This document shows, in pieces, positions 16,886 through 25,278 of a stretch of DNA of 64,000 nt; position 1 is the stretch's first letter, and every line of letters starts with the position of its first letter. The notes under the pieces were generated by a model. That model was not told where the DNA came from, ran no database searches, and worked only from the letters and a program-made list of their open reading frames with translations. Location: positions 41,845-105,844 of the forward strand of contig JADBKU010000030.1 in NCBI GenBank assembly GCA_014896235.1, read 5' to 3'. A program made the position numbers and the translations under genes. The stretch is from a bacterium (GTDB lineage Bacteria; Desulfobacterota; Binatia; Binatales; Binataceae).

Positions 16886-18104
16886 GGCGCGCGTTCACCG
16901 AATCGTGCAATGCGGTCATCGCCGCGCCGCCGCCAACGCTCGCCGGGAGGCCGTTAGCCGCGATTTCCGGCTGTCCTGCCGCCCGCCGGTAGACTTCCAT
17001 GGTCCGCCGCGCCGCCCGCTCCCAGGAAAAACGCTGCGCATTGCGCCGCCCGGCCGCGACCAGCCGCGCGCGCATCGTTTCGTCGTGCAGCAGGTCCGAA
17101 AGCGCCGCGCCGAAACTGTCGGCATCGTCGGGATCGAAATACCGCGCCGCCTGCCCCGCGATTTCGGGCAGCGCCGCGCGCGCGGAACATGCGACGGGAA
17201 CGCCCGCCCGCATCGCTTCTATCACCGGCAGGCCAAAGCCTTCATAGAGCGACGGAAAGGCGAGCAGGCGCGCGCCCTGCATCAATTGGCGCTTCACGCG
17301 CTCGCTGACGTAGCCGGCAAACACGACGCGATTCGCGATGCCGAGTTCGCGCGCCAATTCCGGCAGCGATTCGCCGCTCATCGGAAGATGGCCGATGATC
17401 ACCAATTGGCAGTCTTCCGCAGCCTTCAGTCCGGCGAAAACGCGCATCAGCCCGACCATGTTTTTATGCGGGTTGATACTGCTGAAAGCCGCTATGTAGG
17501 GCGGTCTGACGGCCGACGGCGCGCAGGATTCCGGAATCGAGGACTCCGCCGGCGCGGAAGCGCCGCCCGCGCCGTTGTGCACGACGAACAGGCGATCGCG
17601 GGTCACCTTAAGCTTCGCCATAATTTCGCGCCGGCTGAATTCGCTGACGGTGATGATGGCGTTGGCACGGCGGGCGGAAAGCCTGACCAGCGCGCGCGCG
17701 ATCGCGCGTTGCGCCGCGTTCGCCGCCTCGGGCAGAGCATCGAAATTCATATCGTGCAACGTCATCACGGTTGGACAGCGCGCGTGCAGCACCGTGGTGT
17801 CGAGCGGCGAATGAATCAATTCCACCCCTTCGCGCGCCGCCCGCCATGGCAAATAGAATTGCTCGCCGAAGATGCGCGTCAGCGCCAGCGAGCGGATGTT
17901 CCACCGCGCCGAAAAATCGCATCGCACGCGCCGGCAATTAACGCCGAGCGCGGCGAAAGAGGGATGGTTTTCGCGGTTGGTGAAAAGCAAAAATTCGTCG
18001 TCGCCGCGTAACTGGCCAAATCCATGGATCAGGCCTCGTAAATAGGTTTCGCCGCCGCCGATCACGCCCGGCAGCAGGCCGAGCGCGTTGATGCCGATCT
18101 TCAT
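16878..18104 (-). CDS. GT4-family glycosyltransferase
   Basis: A 408-residue GT-B fold enzyme. N terminus: LLPGVIGGGETYLRGL, the Gly-rich acceptor-domain loop. Central: TLHDMNFDALPEA and IITVSEFSRREIM. C-terminal donor domain: AFSSINPHKNMVGLM, FPSLYEGFGLPVIEAMRAGVP, the EGFGLP-x-x-EA retaining GT4 signature. It should act at the cytosolic face on a nucleotide-sugar donor. It is the first gene of a three-gene minus-strand operon with a flippase-like protein and an ArnT-like transferase. It probably starts the glycan that the others carry out (inference). Confidence 0.93.
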   Translation of the reverse strand: MKIGINALGLLPGVIGGGETYLRGLIHGFGQLRGDDEFLLFTNRENHPSFAALGVNCRRVRCDFSARWNIRSLALTRIFGEQFYLPWRAAREGVELIHSPLDTTVLHARCPTVMTLHDMNFDALPEAANAAQRAIARALVRLSARRANAIITVSEFSRREIMAKLKVTRDRLFVVHNGAGGASAPAESSIPESCAPSAVRPPYIAAFSSINPHKNMVGLMRVFAGLKAAEDCQLVIIGHLPMSGESLPELARELGIANRVVFAGYVSERVKRQLMQGARLLAFPSLYEGFGLPVIEAMRAGVPVACSARAALPEIAGQAARYFDPDDADSFGAALSDLLHDETMRARLVAAGRRNAQRFSWERAARRTMEVYRRAAGQPEIAANGLPASVGGGAAMTALHDSVNARHA

Positions 18105-18238
18105 GCGAACGCACTCCCTGAGAAGACGCGCGGCATGGCGGCGAGCGCGATTTTCGCGTCGGTCAACTAAACGCCGTCAGCGCCACGCTGTCAAGGTAGG
18201 TACGCTCGAAATTGATATTGGTTACATTGGTAAGAAAC

Positions 18239-18244
18239 TATAAA
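18239..18244 (+). promoter_or_regulatory. Candidate -10 box TATAAA immediately upstream of the Fur-like site
   Basis: TATAAA at 18239-18244 lies 21 bases after TTGATA (18212-18217) and 15 after TTGGTT (18218-18223); neither spacing is ideal. If used, transcription would start inside the Fur-like operator, the arrangement expected for repression by Fur. The stretch 18205-18330 is the most AT-rich in this part of the window. Confidence 0.35.
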
Positions 18245-18247
18245 AGT

Positions 18248-18266
18248 GATAATGAATATCATTACT
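18248..18266. promoter_or_regulatory. Fur-box-like operator
   Basis: GATAATGAATATCATTACT matches the 19-base Fur box GATAATGATAATCATTATC at 15 positions and contains the inverted repeat TAATGA-ATA-TCATTA. It lies between the GT4 gene (start 18104, minus) and the GNA1162-type lipoprotein (start 18493, plus), just after a -10-like box. Iron-dependent repression of the lipoprotein is the likeliest reading, though the divergent gene is also within reach. Confidence 0.55.
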
Positions 18267-18319
18267 AATTTCATTTGAATCCGCAGCCGCACACGGACGT
18301 ACTTTAGGTAAAAAGCTCG

Positions 18320-18325
18320 TATAAT
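18320..18325 (+). promoter_or_regulatory. Perfect TATAAT -10 hexamer
   Basis: TATAAT at 18320-18325 is a consensus -10 box in an otherwise GC-rich sequence. No good -35 hexamer is seen 16-18 bases upstream. A start near 18332 would give a leader of about 160 bases for the lipoprotein gene, including the small ORF at 18425. Confidence 0.4.
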
Positions 18326-18424
18326 CAGGAAGACTGCATTCGCGGCGAGAGGCGGAAGTTCCGGCGTTGAATCGCATCAAATCGGCGGGTCGGGGCCGCC
18401 GATTAGACAACATGGAGTGAGTAA

Positions 18425-18496
18425 GTGAATATCGAGACGATTAAGGCGGCGATAGCGGCGGAAATGCGCGTTCGCGATGGATTGCGACGACGATGA
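18425..18496 (+). CDS. Candidate 23-residue leader ORF overlapping the lipoprotein start
   Basis: A GTG-initiated frame with GGAGTGAG about 5 bases upstream encodes a short basic, helical peptide starting VNIETIKAAIAAEM and ending RDGLRRR. Its TGA overlaps the ATG of the downstream lipoprotein gene (ATGA), so its translation could couple to or gate that start. No similarity is recognised, and a chance frame of this length is quite possible. Confidence 0.3.
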   Translation: MNIETIKAAIAAEMRVRDGLRRR

Positions 18497-19452
18497 AGAT
18501 AGTGCGTGGTTGGATGGCGGCGGCGATTTGGTGCGCTTTTGCGGCCGGCGGCGCATGCGGATGCGCGAACGTGTCGGCAAAAGACGCCGATGCGCGCCCA
18601 TTTTACCAGCAGCCTTACGAAGTCGCTTCGCACGGCCGCAAGAACTGGTGGGATCGGATTGTCGAGCTCGATCCGAGCGGCGTGAAAGTCGCGGTATCGC
18701 CCGAATACAAGAAAAATCCGCCCGAACGGATCGCGGTGCTGCCGTTTGTCGATGACGGCAGCGCGCAATACGTCGTCGATAAGCTGCCGATGACCGATCG
18801 CAACAAGACCGAGCGCGAGCGCTGGGCGTGGACCGACGCGCAGCGGTTGCGGCTCTATATGGTGGGCTATCTGGCGCAACGCGAATTCACGCTGATCAAT
18901 CCGATCGGCATCGACGCGGTGCTGGCCAGCCACGGAATCGACGACGGCGCCGAGCTGAACCGGGTAAGCCCCCAGCAGTTGGGCGCATGGCTGGGCGCGG
19001 ATGCGGTAGTTTATGGCGAAGTCACGCATTACGAGGGGTTCTATCTGTTCCTGGTGTCGGCCGAGCAGGTCAGCATCCGCGGCCGGATGGTCTCGACCCA
19101 TGACGGCAAGACGCTGATCGAGTTCAGCGGCGGCCGCTATCACGTCAATCCGATGCCGGCGATCGATCCGATCGATATGGCGATCAATTCCGCGCAGACG
19201 TTGATCGATATGCGCGACGTGAATATCGCGCGGGCGGAGGACGAAGCGTGCCGCGAAGTCGTGGTGCGGATTCCGCGCTCGCGGATTTTGGAGCGGCGGC
19301 TGGCGGAGGAAGCGCTCGCGCAGAGCAGCGACGCGCCGGCGGTCGAGATGAGCGCGCCGCCGCATCCAGCGGCGCCGCCAACGGCGCTGGCGCCGATCAA
19401 CGCCGTCGAATTGCCGCCGGTCCCACCGGCGCAAGCTTCCTCGGCCAATTGA
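18493..19452 (+). CDS. GNA1162/DUF799-type lipoprotein
   Basis: A 319-residue predicted outer-membrane lipoprotein. The signal ends near FAAGGACGCAN, with candidate lipidated Cys in AGGAC or CGC. The body matches the GNA1162 (DUF799) pattern: PERIAVLPFVDDG near the mature N terminus, then QRLRLYMVGYLAQREFTLI, the helix LGAWLGADAVVYGEVTHYE and the strand pattern that follows. Family members adopt a fold related to the TolB/FlgT N-terminal domain and usually pair with CsgG-like and DUF4810-type lipoproteins; neither is nearby. The C-terminal 60 residues are Pro/Ala-rich. A Fur-like box lies 230 bases upstream. Confidence 0.85.
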   Translation: MKIVRGWMAAAIWCAFAAGGACGCANVSAKDADARPFYQQPYEVASHGRKNWWDRIVELDPSGVKVAVSPEYKKNPPERIAVLPFVDDGSAQYVVDKLPMTDRNKTERERWAWTDAQRLRLYMVGYLAQREFTLINPIGIDAVLASHGIDDGAELNRVSPQQLGAWLGADAVVYGEVTHYEGFYLFLVSAEQVSIRGRMVSTHDGKTLIEFSGGRYHVNPMPAIDPIDMAINSAQTLIDMRDVNIARAEDEACREVVVRIPRSRILERRLAEEALAQSSDAPAVEMSAPPHPAAPPTALAPINAVELPPVPPAQASSAN

Positions 19453-19661
19453 ACGAAAAACTACCGGCCATGGCGATGCGGATCGCGGCGGTCGCCGCGG
19501 CGAGGGAGCGGGCGTTTATTCGATGCCGTACGAGTTTGGATTACCCGCCGCCAAATAAAGAATTCTGACTGATTGTCTGGAGCGTTCGTTCGAGCGGGAA
19601 CCCGGAATATTGCCAGCCTTGAACCACTGGATTAGTTTCTGTAGGGGCGCGGGAACTTCTG

Positions 19662-20621
19662 ATGGGCGAGGCGGCGCAAAAGTACGAGGATTTCATCGAG
19701 ACGCCGTTCGAGGGATGGCGAATCGATCCGGACAAGGTCCGCGAGCTGTCGCGACTGTCGCCGGTGCGCGCCGTTTTTCATATCGCGCTCGAATGGACGA
19801 TTGTCTTCGCGACAATTTATTTGTCGCGCCGCGTTGCCAACCCGATTCTTGAAATTCCGGCTTATCTGCTCGCCGTCGTAATCATCGGCTCGCGCCAGCA
19901 TGCCCTCCTGCTGATGATGCATGAGGCGACGCACTGGCGGATGTTCGAGCGAAAATGGCTCAACGATCTCGTTTGCGAGCCGTTCGTCACCTGGCCGGTG
20001 CTGGTTTCGCTGCGGGCGTTCCGCCACACCCATCTGCAGCATCACAAGTACCTGAATCTGCCGGTTGACGGGGATTTGCAGAAGAAGTTCGAAGATCCTG
20101 ACTGGCATTTTCCGGTGCCGCGCGAGCGGCTCGTATGGTCGCTGCTCCGGCAGTTCACCGGGCTTGGAATCTGGTATGCGATCAAGATCATGCGCTACGG
20201 CAACGCCGATCCGGCGGCGTCGGGACAGACGCCGGTCTATCGCGCGGTTCGGATTGGCTATTACATTTGCGCGCTGGCGCTGATTGTTTACTTCCGCGTC
20301 TTCACGCTATTCATCGCATACTGGATAGCGCCGCTAGCGACCTGCATGATCGCGTTCAACAAGATGCGCGTGCTGTCGGAGCATCCGCCGATCGAACGCG
20401 CCACCGCCTACGATACGATCCTCGAATATCAACTGGGACCGATCGAGCGAATCCTGTTCGAGCCGAAGAACTGCTATTACCATATCGAGCATCACAGCTA
20501 CCCGAGCGTGCCGTTCTTCAATCTGCCGAAACTGCATCGCGCGATGCTGGCGAACGGGAAATACCGTGCGGCGCTCAAGCCCGTCACGTATTGGGAGATG
20601 CTCAGGACGCTGACCGTCTGA
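19662..20621 (+). CDS. Membrane fatty acid desaturase/hydroxylase family protein
   Basis: A 319-residue di-iron membrane enzyme. All three histidine boxes are present: HEATH at about residue 87, HTHLQHH at about 123, and HIEHHSYP at about 274. Four membrane segments flank them. The order and spacing match the FA_desaturase family that includes acyl-lipid desaturases and carotenoid or sphingolipid hydroxylases. It would use molecular oxygen and reduced ferredoxin or a similar donor at the inner membrane. The gene stands alone, 210 bases after the lipoprotein gene. Regiospecificity cannot be inferred. Confidence 0.92.
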   Translation: MGEAAQKYEDFIETPFEGWRIDPDKVRELSRLSPVRAVFHIALEWTIVFATIYLSRRVANPILEIPAYLLAVVIIGSRQHALLLMMHEATHWRMFERKWLNDLVCEPFVTWPVLVSLRAFRHTHLQHHKYLNLPVDGDLQKKFEDPDWHFPVPRERLVWSLLRQFTGLGIWYAIKIMRYGNADPAASGQTPVYRAVRIGYYICALALIVYFRVFTLFIAYWIAPLATCMIAFNKMRVLSEHPPIERATAYDTILEYQLGPIERILFEPKNCYYHIEHHSYPSVPFFNLPKLHRAMLANGKYRAALKPVTYWEMLRTLTV

Positions 20622-20691
20622 CCGCGGCCGTCGCACCCGGCGATTGCTATACCCGGAGTTTCGCCATGCCGGGATTCTTCGCTGCGCGCCG

Positions 20692-21681
20692 CTAGACGGT
20701 CTGGAAGAGCGTGCGTCCGTTTTCGACTTTCTTCTTCGCGCGCCCCTCGACGCAGGCCAGTTCCAGATGGGCGAGCGTCTCGAACGTCGCCGCCATCACG
20801 TGGAAAATCGGGCGCTCCTCGTCGCCGAAGATCTGCGACGCGACCTCGTAGGCGCACTGAGGCTTGCGCCGGACCAGGTCGAGCATTTCGGCCTCGCGGT
20901 AGCGATGATGCTCGATCAGCTGGTTCGCGCGATGGCGATGGTCGTGATAGACGGCGCCATGCGCTGGCAATACGTGCTCGACGTCGAAGCGCTGCACTTT
21001 GAGTTGCGAGTTGATGAAATCGCCGAGCGGATTGGTCGGGCCGCTCGGATAGACGCCGACATGCGGGGTAATCTTCGGCAGCAGATGGTCGCCGACGATC
21101 AGCACCTTTTCCTTGCGCAGATAGATTACGCAATGGCCGGGAGCGTGGCCGGGCGTCCAGATGATTTCAAGCTCGCGGTCGCCGATCATCACCACGTCGC
21201 CGTCGTTGAGATAGCGGTCGGGGGTGGGCACGGGATTGTACTGGTCGGTGCCCATCCAGGTCGGACGCATCCCCTCGATCGGATACTTGTCGACGGGAAA
21301 GCCGTGGGTCTGGAAAAACGCCATGGCGTCGGGATTTTGCGACGGCGGTCCCAGCGTCAGCATCCGGTTGACCCGTTCCTGCTCGAGGCGATGGAGCAGG
21401 GTGGTCGCGCCGCTGCGTTTTTTGATCGTCGCCGACGTGCCGAAGTGGTCCACGTGATGATGCGTGCCGATGACCACGTTGATGTCTTCGAGCCGAGTTC
21501 CCACCTGGCGGCAGGCGTCTTCGAGCGTGGCGACGCTGTCCGCCGTGTTCATGCCCGTGTCGATCAACGCCCACGCGCCGTGACAATCGATCAGATAGAC
21601 ATTGACGATTGTCGGCCGCATCGGCAGCGGCAAAAAAACTTCGTAGATGCCGGAATGAACCTCAGCGACTTTTGCTGGCAT
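20692..21681 (-). CDS. Metallo-beta-lactamase fold hydrolase
   Basis: A 329-residue MBL-fold protein. The Zn-binding signature is GTHHHVDHFG (HxHxDH); WALIDTGMN precedes it, and the later metal ligands are in TPGHAPGHCVIYL, KVLIVGDHLLP and VLPAHG. The C-terminal helical region (EMLDLVRRKPQCAYEVAS) is the winged-helix-like tail common to the glyoxalase II/BLACT (LACTB2) group. It likely hydrolyses a thioester or phosphodiester-like substrate in the cytosol. It converges with the desaturase gene; a short CCCGG/CCGGG repeat at 20652-20673 sits between them. Confidence 0.92.
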   Translation of the reverse strand: MPAKVAEVHSGIYEVFLPLPMRPTIVNVYLIDCHGAWALIDTGMNTADSVATLEDACRQVGTRLEDINVVIGTHHHVDHFGTSATIKKRSGATTLLHRLEQERVNRMLTLGPPSQNPDAMAFFQTHGFPVDKYPIEGMRPTWMGTDQYNPVPTPDRYLNDGDVVMIGDRELEIIWTPGHAPGHCVIYLRKEKVLIVGDHLLPKITPHVGVYPSGPTNPLGDFINSQLKVQRFDVEHVLPAHGAVYHDHRHRANQLIEHHRYREAEMLDLVRRKPQCAYEVASQIFGDEERPIFHVMAATFETLAHLELACVEGRAKKKVENGRTLFQTV

Positions 21682-21832
21682 AGAAGTGGACTTTCCAGAC
21701 CGCCTATTGCGAAGTGATCGCGAAAACCGTCGATCCAGCGCCTTTGCGGTCCATGCTAATTGGATTTCGCCGGCTATCGGCCGCGCGCGCCCGGCTTGGG
21801 CGTGGGTCCGGTCCGATTCGGCGCAATCCGCG

Positions 21833-22045
21833 TCATTCGTGCAATTGATCCTTCACCAGGAACGTAGCCTTTATCGCCACGCGCCATCGGGACACCTGGT
21901 TGTTCTCAACCGCTGCCGAAATATCCTCGATATGCACGTGGTTGATGCCGGAAATCGTCACGCCGGCGCGCGCCAGGGCGAGCTGCACGGCGTCTTCAAT
22001 GGAATTCGACGATATTCCAACCAGCTCGATAGTTTTCTCAACCAT
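21833..22045 (-). CDS. Dodecin (flavin-binding small protein)
   Basis: A 70-residue protein starting MVEKTIELVGISSNSIEDAV, the canonical dodecin N terminus; ARAGVTISGINHVHIEDISA and VSRWRVAIKATFLV complete the three-stranded sheet and single helix. The Trp in VSRWRV is the residue that stacks on the flavin in bacterial dodecins. It assembles into a hollow dodecamer that stores FMN, FAD or related flavins. The ATG follows AGGAGCGC. The larger frame upstream has no support. Confidence 0.93.
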   Translation of the reverse strand: MVEKTIELVGISSNSIEDAVQLALARAGVTISGINHVHIEDISAAVENNQVSRWRVAIKATFLVKDQLHE

Positions 22046-22206
22046 AGCAAGCGCTCCTAATCCATGATAGCAGCGCCACTGCGATTTGACGCGATCGCGC
22101 GACCGGCGATAGGTTGGGCGCTGCGCGCCATTAGCGCATAAGGAGGCCGCAAAGACAAGGCGGCCGGAGCCGTAGTGCGTTCCAGAAACGAAAGCGGGAG
22201 GTTGCG

Positions 22207-24345
22207 ATGAGTTTTGACAAGGCGTCCGTGCGCAAAGTGCTGGAGGCGGTGAAGGCGCAGGGGCGCGGCGCACTCGCGCCCGACGAATGCCGGGCGGTAT
22301 GCGCGGCGTATGGAATTCCGCTGCCGGCCGAGGCGTTGGCGAAATCCGCCGGCGAGGCGGCGAAGCTCGCGGCGGCGGTCGGGTTTCCCGTCGTGATGAA
22401 GATTGTTTCGCCCGATATTCTCCACAAGACCGAGGCTGGCGGGGTAATCGTGGGCGTGGGCGACGCGGCCGCGGCCGAACGCGCATACGAAAAGCTGACC
22501 GCCAACGCCAAAGCTTACAAGGCCGATGCGCGAATCGAAGGCGTGCTGATCCAGCGGATGCTCTCCGGCGGACACGAGGTGATCGTCGGCGCGCTGACCG
22601 ATCCGAGCTTCGGCAAAGTCGTGGCGTTCGGGATGGGCGGGGTGCTGGTCGAAGTTCTGAAGGACGTGACGTTTCGCCTGGCGCCGGCGAGCGAGGCGGA
22701 CGCGCTTTCCATGATCGACGGAATCGCCGCGGCGGAAATCCTTCGCGGGGTCCGCGGCGGCGCGCCGATCGATCGCGCGGCGCTGGCGCGGATCATCGTC
22801 GCGGTCGCGCAACTGGCCGCCGACTTTCCCGAAATTCGCGAAATTGATCTGAATCCGATTTTCGCGCGGGCCGACGGCGCGACCGCCGCCGACGTGCGGA
22901 TAATCGTGGATTTTTCGCCGCTCCACGAGCGTTACCGCCCCTCGCAGGCGGAAATTCTGGCCGCGATGAACCGGATCATGCGGCCTGATGCGGTCGCGGT
23001 GATCGGCGCCTCTCCGGAGGACGGCAAAATCGGCAACTCCGTGATGAAGAACCTGATTAACGGAGGCTATCAGGGCGCGATCTATCCGATTCATCCAAAG
23101 GTTCCGGAAGTGCTGGGGCGCAAGGCGTACAAGAGCGTCAAGGATATTCCGGGGCCGGTAGACGTCGCCGTCTTCGCGATACCGGCGCCGCTGGTCGCCG
23201 GCGCGCTCAAAGAATGCGGCGAGAAGAAAATTCCCGGCGCGGTGCTAATTCCCTCGGGCTTCGCCGAAACCGGCAACGTCGAATTGCAGGAACAGATCGT
23301 GGCGATCGGGCGCGAGTACAATGTCCGCCTGATGGGGCCGAATATTTACGGCTTTTACTATACGCACAAAAATCTTTGCGCGACCTTCTGCACTCCCTAC
23401 GACGTCAAGGGCAAAGCCGCCCTGTCGTCGCAAAGCGGCGGAGTCGGGATGGCGATTATCGGTTTCAGCCGGTCGGCGCGGATGGGCGTCTCGGCGATCG
23501 TCGGGCTGGGCAACAAATCGGATATAGACGAGGACGACCTGCTGACCTTCTTCGAGCAGGATCCGCATACCGAAGTCGTCGCGATGCATGTCGAAGACCT
23601 TAAGGACGGACGCTCGTTCGCCGAGGTGGCGCAACGGGTCTCGAAAAAGAAGCCGGTGATCGTGCTCAAGGCCGGACGGACCGCGTTGGGCGCGCGCGCC
23701 GCGAAATCGCATACCGCCGCGCTCGCCGGCAACGATCGGATTTACGACGACGTGCTCCGGCAAGCGGGCGTGGTGCGCGCGATGGCGCTGAACGACATGC
23801 TGGAGTTCGCCCGATGCCTGCCGATCCTGCCCGCGCCCAAGGGTGAGAATGTGCTGATTATCACCGGCGCGGGCGGCTCGGGCGTGCTCTTGTCCGACGC
23901 TTGCGTCGATAACGGACTCAACCTGATGGCGATGCCGCCTGACCTTGACGCCGCCTTCCGCAAATTCATTCCGCCCTTCGGGGCTGCGGGCAATCCGGTG
24001 GATATCACCGGCGGCGAGCCGCCGGCGACTTATCGCAACACGATCGCGCTCGGGCTCGACGATCCGCGCATCCATGCGCTGATTCTCGGCTACTGGCACA
24101 CGATCATCACGCCGCCGATGGTCTTCGCGAAGCTGCTGGCTGAAACCGTGGAAGACGCGCGGCGGCGCGGAATCGTCAAACCGATCGTCGCGTCGCTGGT
24201 TGGCGACGTAGAAGTCGAACAGGCGAGCGCCTACCTCTTTGAACACGGCATTCCGGCGTATCCATACACGACGGAAAAGCCGGTCGCGGTGCTGGGCGCG
24301 AAATATCGATGGGCGCGGGCGGCGGGAATCGTCGCGGCGGGATGA
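22207..24345 (+). CDS. ADP-forming acyl-CoA synthetase (acetate-CoA ligase type), fused subunits
   Basis: A 712-residue protein that converts acyl-CoA, ADP and phosphate to acid, CoA and ATP, or the reverse. Here the ATP-grasp (beta) part comes first: residues 1-240 include GFPVVMKIVSPDILHKTEAGG and EIDLNPIFA. The CoA-binding Rossmann part starts near residue 255 (VAVIGASPEDGKIGN), and the CoA-ligase part carries SQSGGVGMA and the phospho-His motif AKSHTAALAG (His about 502). Many bacterial fusions have the opposite (alpha-beta) order. GGGAGG precedes the ATG. The acyl substrate is unknown; aromatic and branched acyl groups are used by relatives. Confidence 0.92.
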   Translation: MSFDKASVRKVLEAVKAQGRGALAPDECRAVCAAYGIPLPAEALAKSAGEAAKLAAAVGFPVVMKIVSPDILHKTEAGGVIVGVGDAAAAERAYEKLTANAKAYKADARIEGVLIQRMLSGGHEVIVGALTDPSFGKVVAFGMGGVLVEVLKDVTFRLAPASEADALSMIDGIAAAEILRGVRGGAPIDRAALARIIVAVAQLAADFPEIREIDLNPIFARADGATAADVRIIVDFSPLHERYRPSQAEILAAMNRIMRPDAVAVIGASPEDGKIGNSVMKNLINGGYQGAIYPIHPKVPEVLGRKAYKSVKDIPGPVDVAVFAIPAPLVAGALKECGEKKIPGAVLIPSGFAETGNVELQEQIVAIGREYNVRLMGPNIYGFYYTHKNLCATFCTPYDVKGKAALSSQSGGVGMAIIGFSRSARMGVSAIVGLGNKSDIDEDDLLTFFEQDPHTEVVAMHVEDLKDGRSFAEVAQRVSKKKPVIVLKAGRTALGARAAKSHTAALAGNDRIYDDVLRQAGVVRAMALNDMLEFARCLPILPAPKGENVLIITGAGGSGVLLSDACVDNGLNLMAMPPDLDAAFRKFIPPFGAAGNPVDITGGEPPATYRNTIALGLDDPRIHALILGYWHTIITPPMVFAKLLAETVEDARRRGIVKPIVASLVGDVEVEQASAYLFEHGIPAYPYTTEKPVAVLGAKYRWARAAGIVAAG

Positions 24346-24362
24346 GCGCCGCGGCGCGCGGG

Positions 24363-25166
24363 CTAGTTTTTCAGCCAGGCGATGATGCGCTGATGGATGC
24401 CGACGGGATCGGCGGCGGCGTAATTGTGTCCGCCTTCGGGAATCATGAAGACTTCCGCCTGCGGAATCCGCTCCGCGAGCAATTTGGCGTTTGCCGGCGG
24501 GATCAGGATGTCCTTCTCGCCGTGGACGATTAGCGTCGGACATTTTATCTGGCCGAGACGGTCGTAGACGTCGAACTGCATGATCCCGGCAAGCATGCGG
24601 TCCGCCGTTTCGGGCGGCGTCGGCGGCGCGAGTTGCATCCCTGCCAGCGTCAGCGCCTTGATTTCCGGATGCGCCAGCGTGAACTCGGGCGGATAGAGCA
24701 GCGGGATGATCATGTCCAGCGCGAAATTCGGATCCTTCGCCATCATCCGCGAACCCTCGATCAGCATCTGCACGACCTCATCCGCGGCGCGCACCGCCGT
24801 CGCCCCGCCCGCCATCGTGCAGCCAAGGATCACCTTTTCGACGCGCTCGGGATGGCGCAGCGCCAGCTCCTGCGCGATCATTCCGCCCATCGAGACGCCA
24901 TAGACGCGTGCCCGCTCGATTCCAAGCGCCGCGAGCAGGTTGGCGGCGTCGTCGGCCATGTCGGGAATCGTGTAAACGCCGTCGGGGCGGTCCGACGACC
25001 CCGTTCCGCGATTGTCAAAATAGATGCACTGGAATCCGGTCAGAAACGGCAGCATCGGCGCCCACGCCGCGCCCGGCATCCCGAAACCCATGATCAACAG
25101 GAGCGGTTCGCCCTGTCCGAAACTTTCGTAGTTCAGCGTGATCGCGCCGGCTTTGATTTTCGGCAT
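24363..25166 (-). CDS. Alpha/beta hydrolase (3-oxoadipate enol-lactonase/epoxide-hydrolase-like group)
   Basis: A 267-residue soluble hydrolase. The oxyanion segment LLLIMGFGMPGAAW, the FDNRGTGSSDRP turn, the nucleophile elbow VYGVSMGGMIAQE, the Asp in VHGEKDILIP and the His in PEGGHNYA form a complete triad of Ser, Asp and His. The overall pattern is that of the pimeloyl-ester/enol-lactonase branch. AGGAAA lies before ATG 25166. It converges on the acyl-CoA synthetase with 17 bases between stops. Substrate unknown. Confidence 0.92.
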   Translation of the reverse strand: MPKIKAGAITLNYESFGQGEPLLLIMGFGMPGAAWAPMLPFLTGFQCIYFDNRGTGSSDRPDGVYTIPDMADDAANLLAALGIERARVYGVSMGGMIAQELALRHPERVEKVILGCTMAGGATAVRAADEVVQMLIEGSRMMAKDPNFALDMIIPLLYPPEFTLAHPEIKALTLAGMQLAPPTPPETADRMLAGIMQFDVYDRLGQIKCPTLIVHGEKDILIPPANAKLLAERIPQAEVFMIPEGGHNYAAADPVGIHQRIIAWLKN

Positions 25167-25278
25167 CGCGGCTATTTTCCTTTGTTTGACGGGTCGGCCG
25201 CCGCCGATTCTAGCTGATTCAGAGGGCGCGCGCCCACGATGCGCCGACCGTCCGCGGACACGACTCGCGCCGCGTCCG

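Noticed and set aside
18222..18413. Minus-strand 63-codon frame in the lipoprotein promoter region
   Set aside because: It covers the Fur-like box and promoter sequences, has no ribosome site and no recognisable pattern.
20652..20673. CCCGG/CCGGG repeat as a bidirectional terminator between the desaturase and MBL genes
   Set aside because: Only five base pairs with a 12-base loop and no T-run on either side; too weak to annotate.
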